The notes under the pieces: generated by a model
What the model was told of the DNA's origin: nothing
Database searches by the model: none
What the model saw: the letters and a program-made list of their open reading frames with translations, nothing else
Position numbers and translations under genes: made by a program
Origin: Streptomyces griseochromogenes
GTDB lineage: Bacteria; Actinomycetota; Actinomycetes; Streptomycetales; Streptomycetaceae
DNA: 64,000 nt
Reading direction: 5' to 3'
Assembly: GCF_001542625.1 (NCBI RefSeq)
Contig: NZ_CP016279.1
Span: forward strand, 5,704,001-5,768,000
Shown: positions 1-7,218 of the stretch, one piece after another
How the letters are laid out: the number at the start of each line of letters is the position of its first letter
Numbering within the stretch: position 1 is the first letter of the stretch

Positions 1-69
1 CGAGGGTGCCAAGCTGTTCACGCGAGGGATGGCGCCACGGGCGAAACCGGGCGGGGACATCCGCTGGAA

Positions 70-324
70 TCAGGCAATGCCTGGCCGGCGCTGGGCGTTG
101 CGGCGACCGATGAGAAACCAGAGCAGGCTCCCGAGGTAGGGGGCCATGACGGCGAAAGCGCCCCAGAGCAGCTTCACGCCTCCGGTGAGGTCGGACCTGA
201 CGATGCTGAGCAGAGCGCCGAAGTAAAACGCGAGAGCGCCGACGACCACGGCGGCTCCTGCGCAGGTGATCACGATGTTGCCGGTAGAGGCAAGGGCCAT
301 CTGGTGTGCGTGCTGTGCCTGCAT
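70..324 (-). CDS. PLDc_N-like small membrane protein
   Basis: An 84-residue integral membrane protein with two hydrophobic segments, about residues 14-40 and 52-73, the second ending in WFLIGR. This is the layout of the PLDc_N family, a two-helix membrane module first named from phospholipase D/cardiolipin synthase N-termini. No catalytic HKD motif is present, so no enzymatic role is claimed. The ATG start has an AGAGGA site 7 bases upstream. It follows the PadR and HAAS genes on the same strand after a 114-base gap and may be the last gene of that cluster. Function in this family is mostly unknown; membrane-stress sensing is only a guess. Confidence 0.75.
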   Translation of the reverse strand: MQAQHAHQMALASTGNIVITCAGAAVVVGALAFYFGALLSIVRSDLTGGVKLLWGAFAVMAPYLGSLLWFLIGRRNAQRRPGIA

Positions 325-438
325 CGTTCATTCCTCTTGCTGGTGGGGGGATTCTGAGAGCGGCGCCCGGTCGGACGGTCTCGGTTGCCGGCAGTCGGGC
401 TGTTCCGGGGTGCCGAGTGCGTCATGGGTGAGCCCGTG

Positions 439-1002
439 TCATGAGGGGCGCCGTGCGGACCGCAGCAGGTAGACGGCGGCGGCCACCGGGAGTGCCGGGA
501 CGGCCAGGAGGACGGGGGTGAATGCTCCGAGACCGAAATTGAGCGTGCCCGCGGGGACCACCCACTGCGCCGCCGCGAACAGCGGTGGTACGAGGGCGGC
601 CGCCGTTGCGATCGTCTTGTCCCGGTTGCGCCACTGCGGCGCCCTCCACAGCCACCAGATCGCGCCGGTCAGGGCGGGGACGCCCAGCAGGGGTGCGAAG
701 AGCGTCAGGAGGCCGGTCGCCGCCAGCAGTGCCAGCAGGGCGAGGGTGCGTGCGCGGCTCACTTGCGGGGCGGGGAGTTCGTCGCCGAGTGCGGTTGCCG
801 CTATGGTGCGCGGGTCGCCGAGGCGGGTCAGCACGGTGCGGATCTCGTCGTCGCCGGACGCGGACGCTTCCGCAAGGGAGACGGCGATGTGCTCCTCCAG
901 GTCGGCCAGCAGCTCGTTGCGGCGTTCCGGGCTCAGGCCGGCCGTTTCACGCGCCACGGTGGCCAGGTAACTCTTCACCAGCGGGTGCTCGGTGATCGTC
1001 AC
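439..1002 (-). CDS. HAAS-domain membrane protein
   Basis: A 187-residue protein. The first 80 residues are an alpha-helical HAAS module (ELLADLEEHI and a later TRLGDPRTIA), followed by four or five hydrophobic segments. HAAS proteins are typically encoded directly after PadR regulators in Gram-positive bacteria and are thought to couple membrane state to PadR. Here the GTG start lies 12 bases after the padR stop, with AGGAG 6 bases upstream, so the two are almost certainly co-transcribed. The pairing and the fold support the call; the signal sensed is unknown. Confidence 0.85.
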   Translation of the reverse strand: MTITEHPLVKSYLATVARETAGLSPERRNELLADLEEHIAVSLAEASASGDDEIRTVLTRLGDPRTIAATALGDELPAPQVSRARTLALLALLAATGLLTLFAPLLGVPALTGAIWWLWRAPQWRNRDKTIATAAALVPPLFAAAQWVVPAGTLNFGLGAFTPVLLAVPALPVAAAVYLLRSARRPS

Positions 1003-1014
1003 GGTGGTCTCCTG

Positions 1015-1368
1015 TCAGTCGGTGATGAAGTGGTCGACCGCGTCACGGAAGTGCGGCCAGATGGCGGTGAACTCCTTCAGCGCCGCATGCCCCGACGGCG
1101 TCAGCTCGTAGTAGCGCCGCGGGGGCCCGCTGGGGGACTCCTGCCAGCGGGTCTCCACCAGTCCGTCACGCCGCAGCCGCGACAGCAAGGGGTAGATGGT
1201 CCCCTGGCTCGTGACCATGACATTCACCGCGCCAAGGGTTTCGAGCAGCTCCACGCCGTAGCGCGGTCCCTCCCGCAGGATCGCGAGCACGCAGTACTCC
1301 AGCACCCCCTTGCGGAGCTGGCTCTCCGCCTTGCCCGCGACGGGCTTACCTGCGATGTCAGGTTCCAT
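1015..1368 (-). CDS. PadR family transcriptional regulator
   Basis: A 117-residue PadR-type winged-helix repressor. The core reads LRKGVLEYCVLAILREGPRYG, then TSQGTIYPLLSRLRRDGLVE (recognition helix) and the wing GPPRRYYELTPSG. The frame is open further upstream, but the ATG at 1368 is preferred because the family begins a few residues before the LRKG helix. A promoter -10 hexamer (TACTGT) also ends only 7 bases before this ATG, which predicts a leaderless transcript. The block upstream is repeated in front of the aerolysin-like gene at 1820-2863, so this regulator probably controls both itself and that gene. Confidence 0.9.
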   Translation of the reverse strand: MEPDIAGKPVAGKAESQLRKGVLEYCVLAILREGPRYGVELLETLGAVNVMVTSQGTIYPLLSRLRRDGLVETRWQESPSGPPRRYYELTPSGHAALKEFTAIWPHFRDAVDHFITD

Positions 1369-1371
1369 GCA

Positions 1372-1520
1372 TTGCACAGTACCTGGCCATCTCTTGATGT
1401 CCAAAGGTGATGTTGGTGAGGTCCGGTATGCGGCACCCACGCTCAAATCCCGCCGCCTGGGACACCCACAGGGACACCGCCGCCCCTCCCTGACTACCGC
1501 CCGGCTGCAACCTGGCCGAA
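1372..1520. repeat. Duplicated promoter block, copy 1
   Basis: About 150 bases that resemble 2957-3120 over most of their length. Shared stretches include CACAGTACCTGG, AAGGTGATGTT-like, GGTCCGG, CGCCNCCTGGGAC and ACCGCCCG. The copies have diverged, but the promoter boxes keep identical spacing, which suggests selection for shared regulation. Confidence 0.6.
1376..1404 (-). promoter_or_regulatory. padR promoter, leaderless
   Basis: Read on the minus strand: TTGGAC, 17 bases, TACTGT, then 7 bases and the padR ATG. The same arrangement (TTGGCC, 17 bases, TACTGT) is found at 2965-2993. An ACATCACC motif precedes both -35 boxes and is a candidate PadR operator element. Confidence 0.6.
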
Positions 1521-1737
1521 CCGTGCGAGAACGCGCGAATTCAAGTTGGTGGAGGCTCACTAAAACGTGCCACCTCGCCTCGCGTGCCCAGCGGACATCG
1601 GCTCACCCACGCGGGCAGCTCACGATGCGGGACACGAGGCGACAGCACAGTAAAGCGTCGCAGACGCCGCCGGGTCGGTTTGCCCAGGTCATCCGGCAGC
1701 GCGTCGATTAACCGGCCAACGATGTGAGACAAGCCGC

Positions 1738-1775
1738 TGAAGGGCCGGGCCGCCGTACGTCGGCCCCGCCCTTCA
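1738..1775. terminator. Bidirectional hairpin terminator
   Basis: A 15-base stem with one mismatch (TGAAGGGCCGGGCCG pairing with CGGCCCCGCCCTTCA) around an 8-base loop, 45 bases past the stop of the aerolysin-like gene on the minus strand. Confidence 0.7.
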
Positions 1776-1819
1776 CGTATGAGCGCGGATCTCCGGCGCC
1801 GCACTCTGGGGGTCGCCCC

Positions 1820-2863
1820 TTACGCGGCCTTGAGCCGCTTCACCCAGGTGATCGGGCTGCTGCTGCCGGGGGCCTGGATGTAGGCCCGTGCTGGGATGGC
1901 TATGAGGTGCTCCTGGTTGTCGCTGGTGTCGAGGTCGCGGATGACGATGTAGCCGCTGTAGGTGGCGCCGTTGGCCCGGCCCTCCAGATAGCCCTTCTTG
2001 CCCTGAGGCACGTTGATCTCGATATCCGATTCCCGGGTGCTCTGCACCTTGGTGGTCGAGGTGGTGGAGTAGCTGTAGGCGAAGCCGGCCTCACCGCCGG
2101 CCGATACGCCGTCGCCGCTGATGCTGGGCGTGATCTTGCCGCCCACCTGCCAGCCTTCGGTCGTGCTCTGCTCATCGGCTACGGACGCCGTGACCTTGTA
2201 CGTGAGCTTGCCCTCGCCGGTGAGACCGTCGCTGGCCCCCCGCTGCGGGTACTTCTCCTCGAGCTTCCCGACGAACATGCAGGGTGCCGCCTGCCCGAAC
2301 GACGAGCTCTGCGAATCTTTGTTGGCCATGTTGCAGTACTGCTCGGCGCTCAGTCCGCCGGACAGCATGCCGTCCTTGGTGTTCTGGCGGACTTCGGTGC
2401 CGTTGGGCTTCTCCGTCTGGGACTCGGCCCCGGGGTCGGCCCAGCCGTCGGCCAGGTGCTTGGCGCTCTCCCGCAGCGGCGCGGAGTTCTTCTCGTCGGC
2501 CGCGTACTGCCGCGCAGCCTCTTGGGCGTCCTTGACGGCCTGTTCGGGGTCGTAGGTGCCCTTCACGTCCGCCAGGGTGATGGCCTTGACGTTGCCGTCC
2601 TTGTCCTTCTCCAGCCCGGCCGGGTAGCCCATCGAGGATTCCGAGGAGTTGACCGGATCCGTCTTGTCCAGCGAGGCGAGGACGTCCTGATCGGACTCGT
2701 AGGTCCCGTCGGCGACCGTCGCGGGCTGACCGTCGTCGGCGAAAGCGGGGGTCTGGGTGCCGATCAGGGATATGCCGGTGAGGAACGCGGTGGCCAGTGC
2801 CCCGGCCACCACACTGCCGTTGCGTCGACCCGGAGTGGGGTTGGTCTGCAGTTGTGTTGACAC
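1820..2863 (-). CDS. Secreted aerolysin/ETX-like protein
   Basis: A 347-residue exported protein. A Sec signal peptide covers about residues 1-42, with a basic start, the hydrophobic run VVAGALATAFLTGISLIG and a likely cleavage after AFA. Residues 45-200 are a helical, charged region without a recognised family. Residues 215-320 have the signature of the aerolysin/ETX-MTX2 beta pore-forming fold: long strands of alternating Ser/Thr and hydrophobic residues, a central insertion-loop-like stretch rich in Gly and Ser (SGDGVSAGGEAG), the run YSYSTTSTTKVQST, then INVPQGKKG and a final strand near YSGYIVIRD. Pore formation is inferred from this pattern, not shown. It shares its promoter block with the nearby padR gene. 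It could instead be a non-toxic member of the same fold. Confidence 0.65.
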   Translation of the reverse strand: MSTQLQTNPTPGRRNGSVVAGALATAFLTGISLIGTQTPAFADDGQPATVADGTYESDQDVLASLDKTDPVNSSESSMGYPAGLEKDKDGNVKAITLADVKGTYDPEQAVKDAQEAARQYAADEKNSAPLRESAKHLADGWADPGAESQTEKPNGTEVRQNTKDGMLSGGLSAEQYCNMANKDSQSSSFGQAAPCMFVGKLEEKYPQRGASDGLTGEGKLTYKVTASVADEQSTTEGWQVGGKITPSISGDGVSAGGEAGFAYSYSTTSTTKVQSTRESDIEINVPQGKKGYLEGRANGATYSGYIVIRDLDTSDNQEHLIAIPARAYIQAPGSSSPITWVKRLKAA

Positions 2864-2956
2864 ACGGTCTCCTTATCGTCGGGTGTCGGACCCTTGGGGC
2901 CGCGCCGGTTCGTGGGGGGTGGACTACACCCGCTGGAACTGCGATGCCAGGTACCT

Positions 2957-3120
2957 TGCGCTGCACAGTACCTGGTTATATCCAGACGGCCAAGGGTGAT
3001 GTTTGAGCGGTCCGGCATACAGCCGCGCGCGCCGAAGCCCCGCCACCTGGGACGCCTACGAGGACGACGCCCGTCCTCCCCAGTCACCGCCCGTCTGCAC
3101 CGGGCCGAGCCCATGGGAGA
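2957..3120. repeat. Duplicated promoter block, copy 2
   Basis: Diverged copy of 1372-1520, upstream of the aerolysin-like gene. The match starts at the -10 box and extends about 150 bases upstream of it on the minus strand. Confidence 0.6.
2965..2993 (-). promoter_or_regulatory. Promoter of aerolysin-like gene
   Basis: Minus strand TTGGCC, 17 bases, TACTGT, about 100 bases before the start codon at 2863. The box spacing, the -10 sequence and the preceding ACATCACC motif match the padR promoter, so joint PadR control is likely. Unlike padR this gene has a leader. Confidence 0.55.
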
Positions 3121-3226
3121 AAGGGGCCACCACCATCGAAGCCGGGGTGGTACTTGTCCGCCGCCAGGTCCCACTCGCGGTCCGCCCGGCGGCAGCCCGA
3201 CAACGAGGGCTTCTGGTCGGGCGATG

Positions 3227-3890
3227 TCATGGCGAGGCTGGGATCAGTCCGGTCTCGGCGATGAAGCCGTCGAGCACGTCGGGCCGGTACTGCATGCGTT
3301 TCAGGCGAGTACGGGTCAGGGCTGCGAGTTCGTCGATACTGCAGGGGGCGAGGTTGCCCAGGCTGTCCTTCAGATGCGCCCACACGCCCTCGGCCGGATT
3401 GAGGTCGGGTACGTAGGTGGGGAAACCGAAGACGGTGAGCCACTGACGGCATCTTTACGGCCGTGGTGCACCAGCATTCGGTAGATCAGCCGCGTGCACC
3501 GGCCGACCCGGAGGCACACCAGACCGGCCAGCGAGATGCGTCCCGAACCCGCGGCCCTGACCGTGACCACGGGCGTGTGTCCGCGCCGGGACCTGTACGG
3601 TCAGCCCATTTGGCGCAGGATGCGCCAGGTCTGCGCCGGGCTGAACCGTACGTGGAAGCGCCGCGCGATCACCCTGGCCACCCGGGCCAGGATCCACCGC
3701 TGGTCCTCCACCCAGCCGTGGACGGCCGGCCCCTTCTCCAACTCGGCGGCCAGCCAGGCCCGCCAGCCGGGCTTCATCCGGGACGGCCGCCCGGACGGCC
3801 CTTTGGAACGCAGGGCTTCCACTCCGCCCTACCGCCAGCGGGTGTGCCAGGCATAGGCGGACTTGCGGGAGACGCGTAATCGACTCCCAG
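3227..3890 (-). pseudogene. IS630 family transposase, decayed
   Basis: Minus-strand remains of an IS630-type transposase in several frames. In order they are a winged-helix part (HGWVEDQRWILARVARVI and RFHVRFSPAQTWRILRQMG), a central strand around VVTVRAAGSGRISLAGLVC, and the C-terminal DDE part (GFPTYVPDLNPAEGVWAH, with the late Asp and Glu). Two internal stretches, after RILRQMG and after MLVHHGRK, are missing compared with the usual protein, and there are in-frame stops. No clear terminal repeats were found. Not functional. Confidence 0.75.
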
Positions 3891-3989
3891 TCCTGCCGCA
3901 CACGCGTACCCCCGACCCACCCGAGATCACTCGTTCAGCTCAACGAGTCGCCCAGCGAGGGGAAACGACGTCCACAGCAGACGCACAGC

Positions 3990-4440
3990 GCTACATGTCC
4001 GTTCGTGTAGGCATCTCAGTAAAGCCGAAGGGCGGCTGGAGCCGCGTCCGCTGGTCGCCACCGTTGCCCGGCTCGAGCCCGGAGACCGCGCACTCGCCGT
4101 CGGCCCCGCACAGCGTTCGACCTGGCAGGCCCTCGGCGACGGCAGCTGCATGTACCGAAGCGTAGTTGCCTTCGGCAGTCCGCCGTTCGTACTCGGCAGC
4201 ATGGCCACCTCGGCCCTCGGCAACTCCGTGCCGCCGCGAACGACGCGCAACCACGCTGGGTGACGGACGGGTCCGGAGAAATCACCGTCACCACACGCAA
4301 GGTCTACTTCCCCCCGCCCACCCCCGACTGCTGGAACGCGGCTGGCTTCCAACGGACTTCGAGCAGCGATGCACCGATATCGGCCGCCCCTGCCGCCCGG
4401 CAGGACGCCTCCTGCTGAACCGCGGCCACTAGAGAACGCA
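3990..4440 (+). pseudogene. Unrecognised decayed coding remnant
   Basis: Two plus-strand frames with protein-like composition lie in series. One contains ALGDGSCMYRSVVAFGSPPF and TDGSGEITVTTRKVYF; the other, after a shift, contains LLERGWLPTDFEQRC. They read as one former gene broken by indels. I do not recognise the family, and neither a start nor an intact end is visible. Confidence 0.3.
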
Positions 4441-4659
4441 GGCCGGAGCCCTGGGTGGCCGTACATGGTCTCGGTGCGGCCAGTGGGGAACAGGTACGGT
4501 CGGCGGTGCCGGGCCAGCGCCGGTGTCGGTGGGCGAGGTAGCCGGCCAGACGGACCGTCACCGGTTCGGCGTGCGCGATGGTGCCGCCAGCCACCTGCAG
4601 GAGGCTCGCCTCGAGGTCACGGGCGTCACCGAGGCGTCCTGATCGTGCCGGGGCCAGAC

Positions 4660-4800
4660 AGGCCCGTGCGACGGGTTCGCGGTGCTGTGGGAGATCTCCC
4701 AGCAGACCAACATCAAACTGTCCGACGTCCCACTGGCGGACGGCCGCCTCACCCGCGCGCCTGCCGCGGCAACCGTCCGCGCTGCGCAGGATCCGTGGCC
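4660..4800 (+). pseudogene. ANTAR-domain remnant
   Basis: A short plus-strand stretch encodes CDGFAVLWEISQQTNIKLSD, which resembles the second half of an ANTAR RNA-binding domain (pattern: hydrophobic, xxxSQxTNxKLxxVA). These domains sit at the C-terminus of GAF or receiver proteins that control antitermination. No partner domain remains upstream. Between here and 5011 a further stretch (LRERAVLAVFLTSLHRLYG) may belong to the same or another lost gene. Confidence 0.35.
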
Positions 4801-5010
4801 GTGACCGCCCGGCCCGTCGGGCCGCTCACTCCGGGAACGGGCAGTCCTCGCCGTCTTCCTCACCTCGCTGCACCGGCTCTACGGATCGACCTGGTCCGAA
4901 CTCTCCAGGCGTACAGGCCTGTCGGTTCCACCCTCCAGCGCACCACCCGACCGTCGGGGCCGGTGCCAGGCGGTCGGGCGGGCGCCGACGTCAAACGCCG
5001 GCAGCGCATC

Positions 5011-6150
5011 TCACGTGGGCCTGGGGCTGGGTCCGGGAGTGGGCGGTGCCGGTGTGACGCGCAGGCGTGGAGGCGGCGTCTGCGTCAGATGGGGAGGCGG
5101 CCCGTCCCCCGGCTGCCACGGACGCATGGCCTCGTCCAGGAAACTCTGGTGGCTCGCTGCCCACTGGGCCATGTCATTGGCGAAAATGATCTTTCGGCCA
5201 TGATTGCCGCGAAGGTGTGTCTCCCATGTGGTCAGGTCCTTGGCCGGGCCGCCGCCCTGGTACACGTGGGTGAGCAACGCGACGTTCTCACGGGCGTTGT
5301 AGCTCCTGTACGCCGGAACGCGGTCCGTGGTGTCGGCGATGGCGCCCATGATCGCGGCGATATACCTGATCGATCCCTCGTCAGTCGCCAAGATGGCCTC
5401 ACGCTCCGGCACGCTCGCGCGGGGCAGGTAGCCCTGGGCTTCAACCTGCTCCACGAGAGGCGAATCGATGAAGTGCACCTTGCCCGGACCGACCCATCGC
5501 TGGCTTATCCGCACGCCCAAGAGTTTCGTACCGGGTGGCACAGGCCAGGCGGGCTGCACGTTCTCCAGCGCTTCCCACGCGATGGCAGCGGCGATCGCCT
5601 TCGGGGAGATCCCCCGTAGTCGCGCTTCGCGGACGATGACGTCCCGGTGTGCTTCGATCCAGCTGAGGACGGCATCCTCACGCGGTGAGTATCTCGAGCC
5701 ATCGGCATCCACGTACGGGAGGGTGTAGTCGTGCGCATCCTCGAGCTCGTGGGACAGAAGAGACGGCCCGGGCGACTGGCCCGGCCGGGGGTTCGGCGTC
5801 CTGCTCGACTGCCCCGTCGGCTGTCCCAGCCGATCGTAGGCCGCCTGGACCGCCTTTTCCTGGGCGAACACCGGCATTGTGGGTGTTCGGACAGTGACGA
5901 CGTCACGCTGTGTCTCCAGAAATGCCTGGCCGACTCGCCGCACGTTCCGGTCGGTGTAGTACGCGGCAGCGACCTGCTCGGCGACGTCCGTGTCCAACAC
6001 GCTGCACGTCACAGCGCCCGGGCTCATCTCATACTCCCGCAGCGCAGGTGCCAGCACCATCCGAATCCAGGTCTGGAACTGTTCCGCGCCCTGCGTGCAA
6101 GTGCCCGAGTAGCTGAAAAGGTGCTCCGGGATCGCTGATACCGTCTCCAT
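5011..6150 (-). CDS. Putative secreted two-domain protein, lysozyme-like C-terminal half
   Basis: A 379-residue protein without a classical signal peptide. Residues 1-95 are helical and about the size of a WXG100/LXG-type secretion domain, although no WXG motif is visible. Residues 100-150 are a Pro/Gly/Ser-rich linker. Residues 150-340 form a globular domain with IVREARLRGISPKAIAAAIA, WEALENVQP, GPGKVHFIDSPLVEQVE and a YNARENVALLTHVYQGG segment, which recalls lysozyme/transglycosylase-like effectors in actinomycetes. The tail (345-379) is a Pro-rich low-complexity stretch. The architecture suggests an exported cell-wall-acting protein or a polymorphic toxin, but no catalytic Glu can be assigned with confidence. 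No obvious immunity gene adjoins it. Confidence 0.5.
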   Translation of the reverse strand: METVSAIPEHLFSYSGTCTQGAEQFQTWIRMVLAPALREYEMSPGAVTCSVLDTDVAEQVAAAYYTDRNVRRVGQAFLETQRDVVTVRTPTMPVFAQEKAVQAAYDRLGQPTGQSSRTPNPRPGQSPGPSLLSHELEDAHDYTLPYVDADGSRYSPREDAVLSWIEAHRDVIVREARLRGISPKAIAAAIAWEALENVQPAWPVPPGTKLLGVRISQRWVGPGKVHFIDSPLVEQVEAQGYLPRASVPEREAILATDEGSIRYIAAIMGAIADTTDRVPAYRSYNARENVALLTHVYQGGGPAKDLTTWETHLRGNHGRKIIFANDMAQWAASHQSFLDEAMRPWQPGDGPPPHLTQTPPPRLRVTPAPPTPGPSPRPT

Positions 6151-6270
6151 CTTTCCCCTGACGTGCTACTTGTCCTCTCGGTCCGCGCGAGAATCCTCCG
6201 GCACGGGAGTACCGACTGTCATTGACCCTCAGCGCACAGAACTTGGCACCCATCTCCCCTGGTCAACCAG

Positions 6271-6750
6271 CCTCGCGCTTACACAAGGCGGGCTGCCCAA
6301 CTGGTGGTCAAGAAAGCAGAAAGTTCCTCTGACCAGGGAGAATGAGGATTGCTGAGGTCCTTGTTCCCGCCACCGTCGGAGGCATTTTCCAGACCAAGAT
6401 GCGTATCGGCCCCACCCGCGTGTCCGCGTCAAGGGCGGCGGTCGCGGAGTGGTTTCGCAAGCCGGTGCGGTACTGCTGGTCGAGACGGTCCGCAAGACAA
6501 GGTCCTCCTGGACGTCGCCCTGAGGGTCGCGCTCGGCGGTGACTGCCTCGCGGATGTCGCGATGCCGCGGTGCGAGCCGGCCGTCTTCGGCCCGGTCGCC
6601 TCCGACCCGACGGTCTCCCGCCGGATCGACGTCCATACCGCCGGGCAAACACGCTCCGGACGCCGGTGGACAGGTCACGGTCGGCCTCGACGGTGCCCTG
6701 GTACTCGGCTGCGTTCTTGCCGGAAGCACCCGATCGGCCCGGCTCGGTAG
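6271..6750 (+). mobile_element. IS1380 element, internally deleted copy
   Basis: It begins with the terminal sequence CCTCGCGCTTACACAAGG, which is also found at 7219, and is nearly identical to the copy at 7219-8810 over its first part. It lacks two internal pieces of the transposase (between LLVETVR and KVLLDVAL, and between IDVHTA and GKHAPDAGG) and stops around the codons for LDGALVL. The remaining two thirds of the element are gone, and the gene at 6761 follows directly. Confidence 0.75.
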
Positions 6751-6760
6751 CATGCAACGC

Positions 6761-7198
6761 ATGGCCATCAAACTTGAGAACGTCGGCATCGCCGTTCGCG
6801 ACCTCGAAGCAACGATTGCCTTCTTCACCGACCTCGGCCTCACGGTCGTCGGCCGTGACACGGTCAGTGGTGAGTGGACCGACACCGCCGTCGGCCTTGA
6901 TGGCAATCACGCCAACATTGCGTTGCTCCAGACGCCAGACGGTCACGGTCGCCTTGAGCTCTTCGAGTACATCCATCCCGAAGCGATCGAGTCGAAGCCC
7001 ACTCGTCCCAACGAGATTGGCATGCATCGCGTCGCCTTCTCAGTCGACGACATCGACAAAGCCCTTGAGACAGCCGCAAAGCACGGATGCCGTCCGCTTC
7101 GCGGTGTGGCGACTTATGAGGACGTCTACAAGCTCACGTACGTCCGCGGTCCCAGCGGCATCCTTGTGATGCTCGCCCAGGAGCTGAAGAAGAACTGA
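6761..7198 (+). CDS. VOC family (glyoxalase-fold) protein
   Basis: A 145-residue vicinal oxygen chelate protein with two beta-alpha-beta-beta-beta modules. Module 1 has IKLENVGIAVRDLEATIAFF and a LELFEY strand. Module 2 has GMHRVAFSVDDIDKAL and ends with the strand GPSGILVMLAQEL. The His in module 2 (GMHRVAF) and Glu in LELFEY are candidate metal ligands. Substrate unknown; lactoylglutathione-lyase-like or antibiotic-binding members look similar. An alternative ATG lies at 6752. The gene sits exactly between two IS1380 copies in direct orientation and may have been brought in or rearranged with them. Confidence 0.8.
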   Translation: MAIKLENVGIAVRDLEATIAFFTDLGLTVVGRDTVSGEWTDTAVGLDGNHANIALLQTPDGHGRLELFEYIHPEAIESKPTRPNEIGMHRVAFSVDDIDKALETAAKHGCRPLRGVATYEDVYKLTYVRGPSGILVMLAQELKKN

Positions 7199-7218
7199 CG
7201 GCCGGTCGGGTCAATTAG

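Noticed and set aside
4369..5619. Long plus-strand open frame of about 416 codons
   Set aside because: Arg/Pro-rich composition with no motif. It is antisense to the well-formed protein at 5011-6150 and covers decayed DNA.
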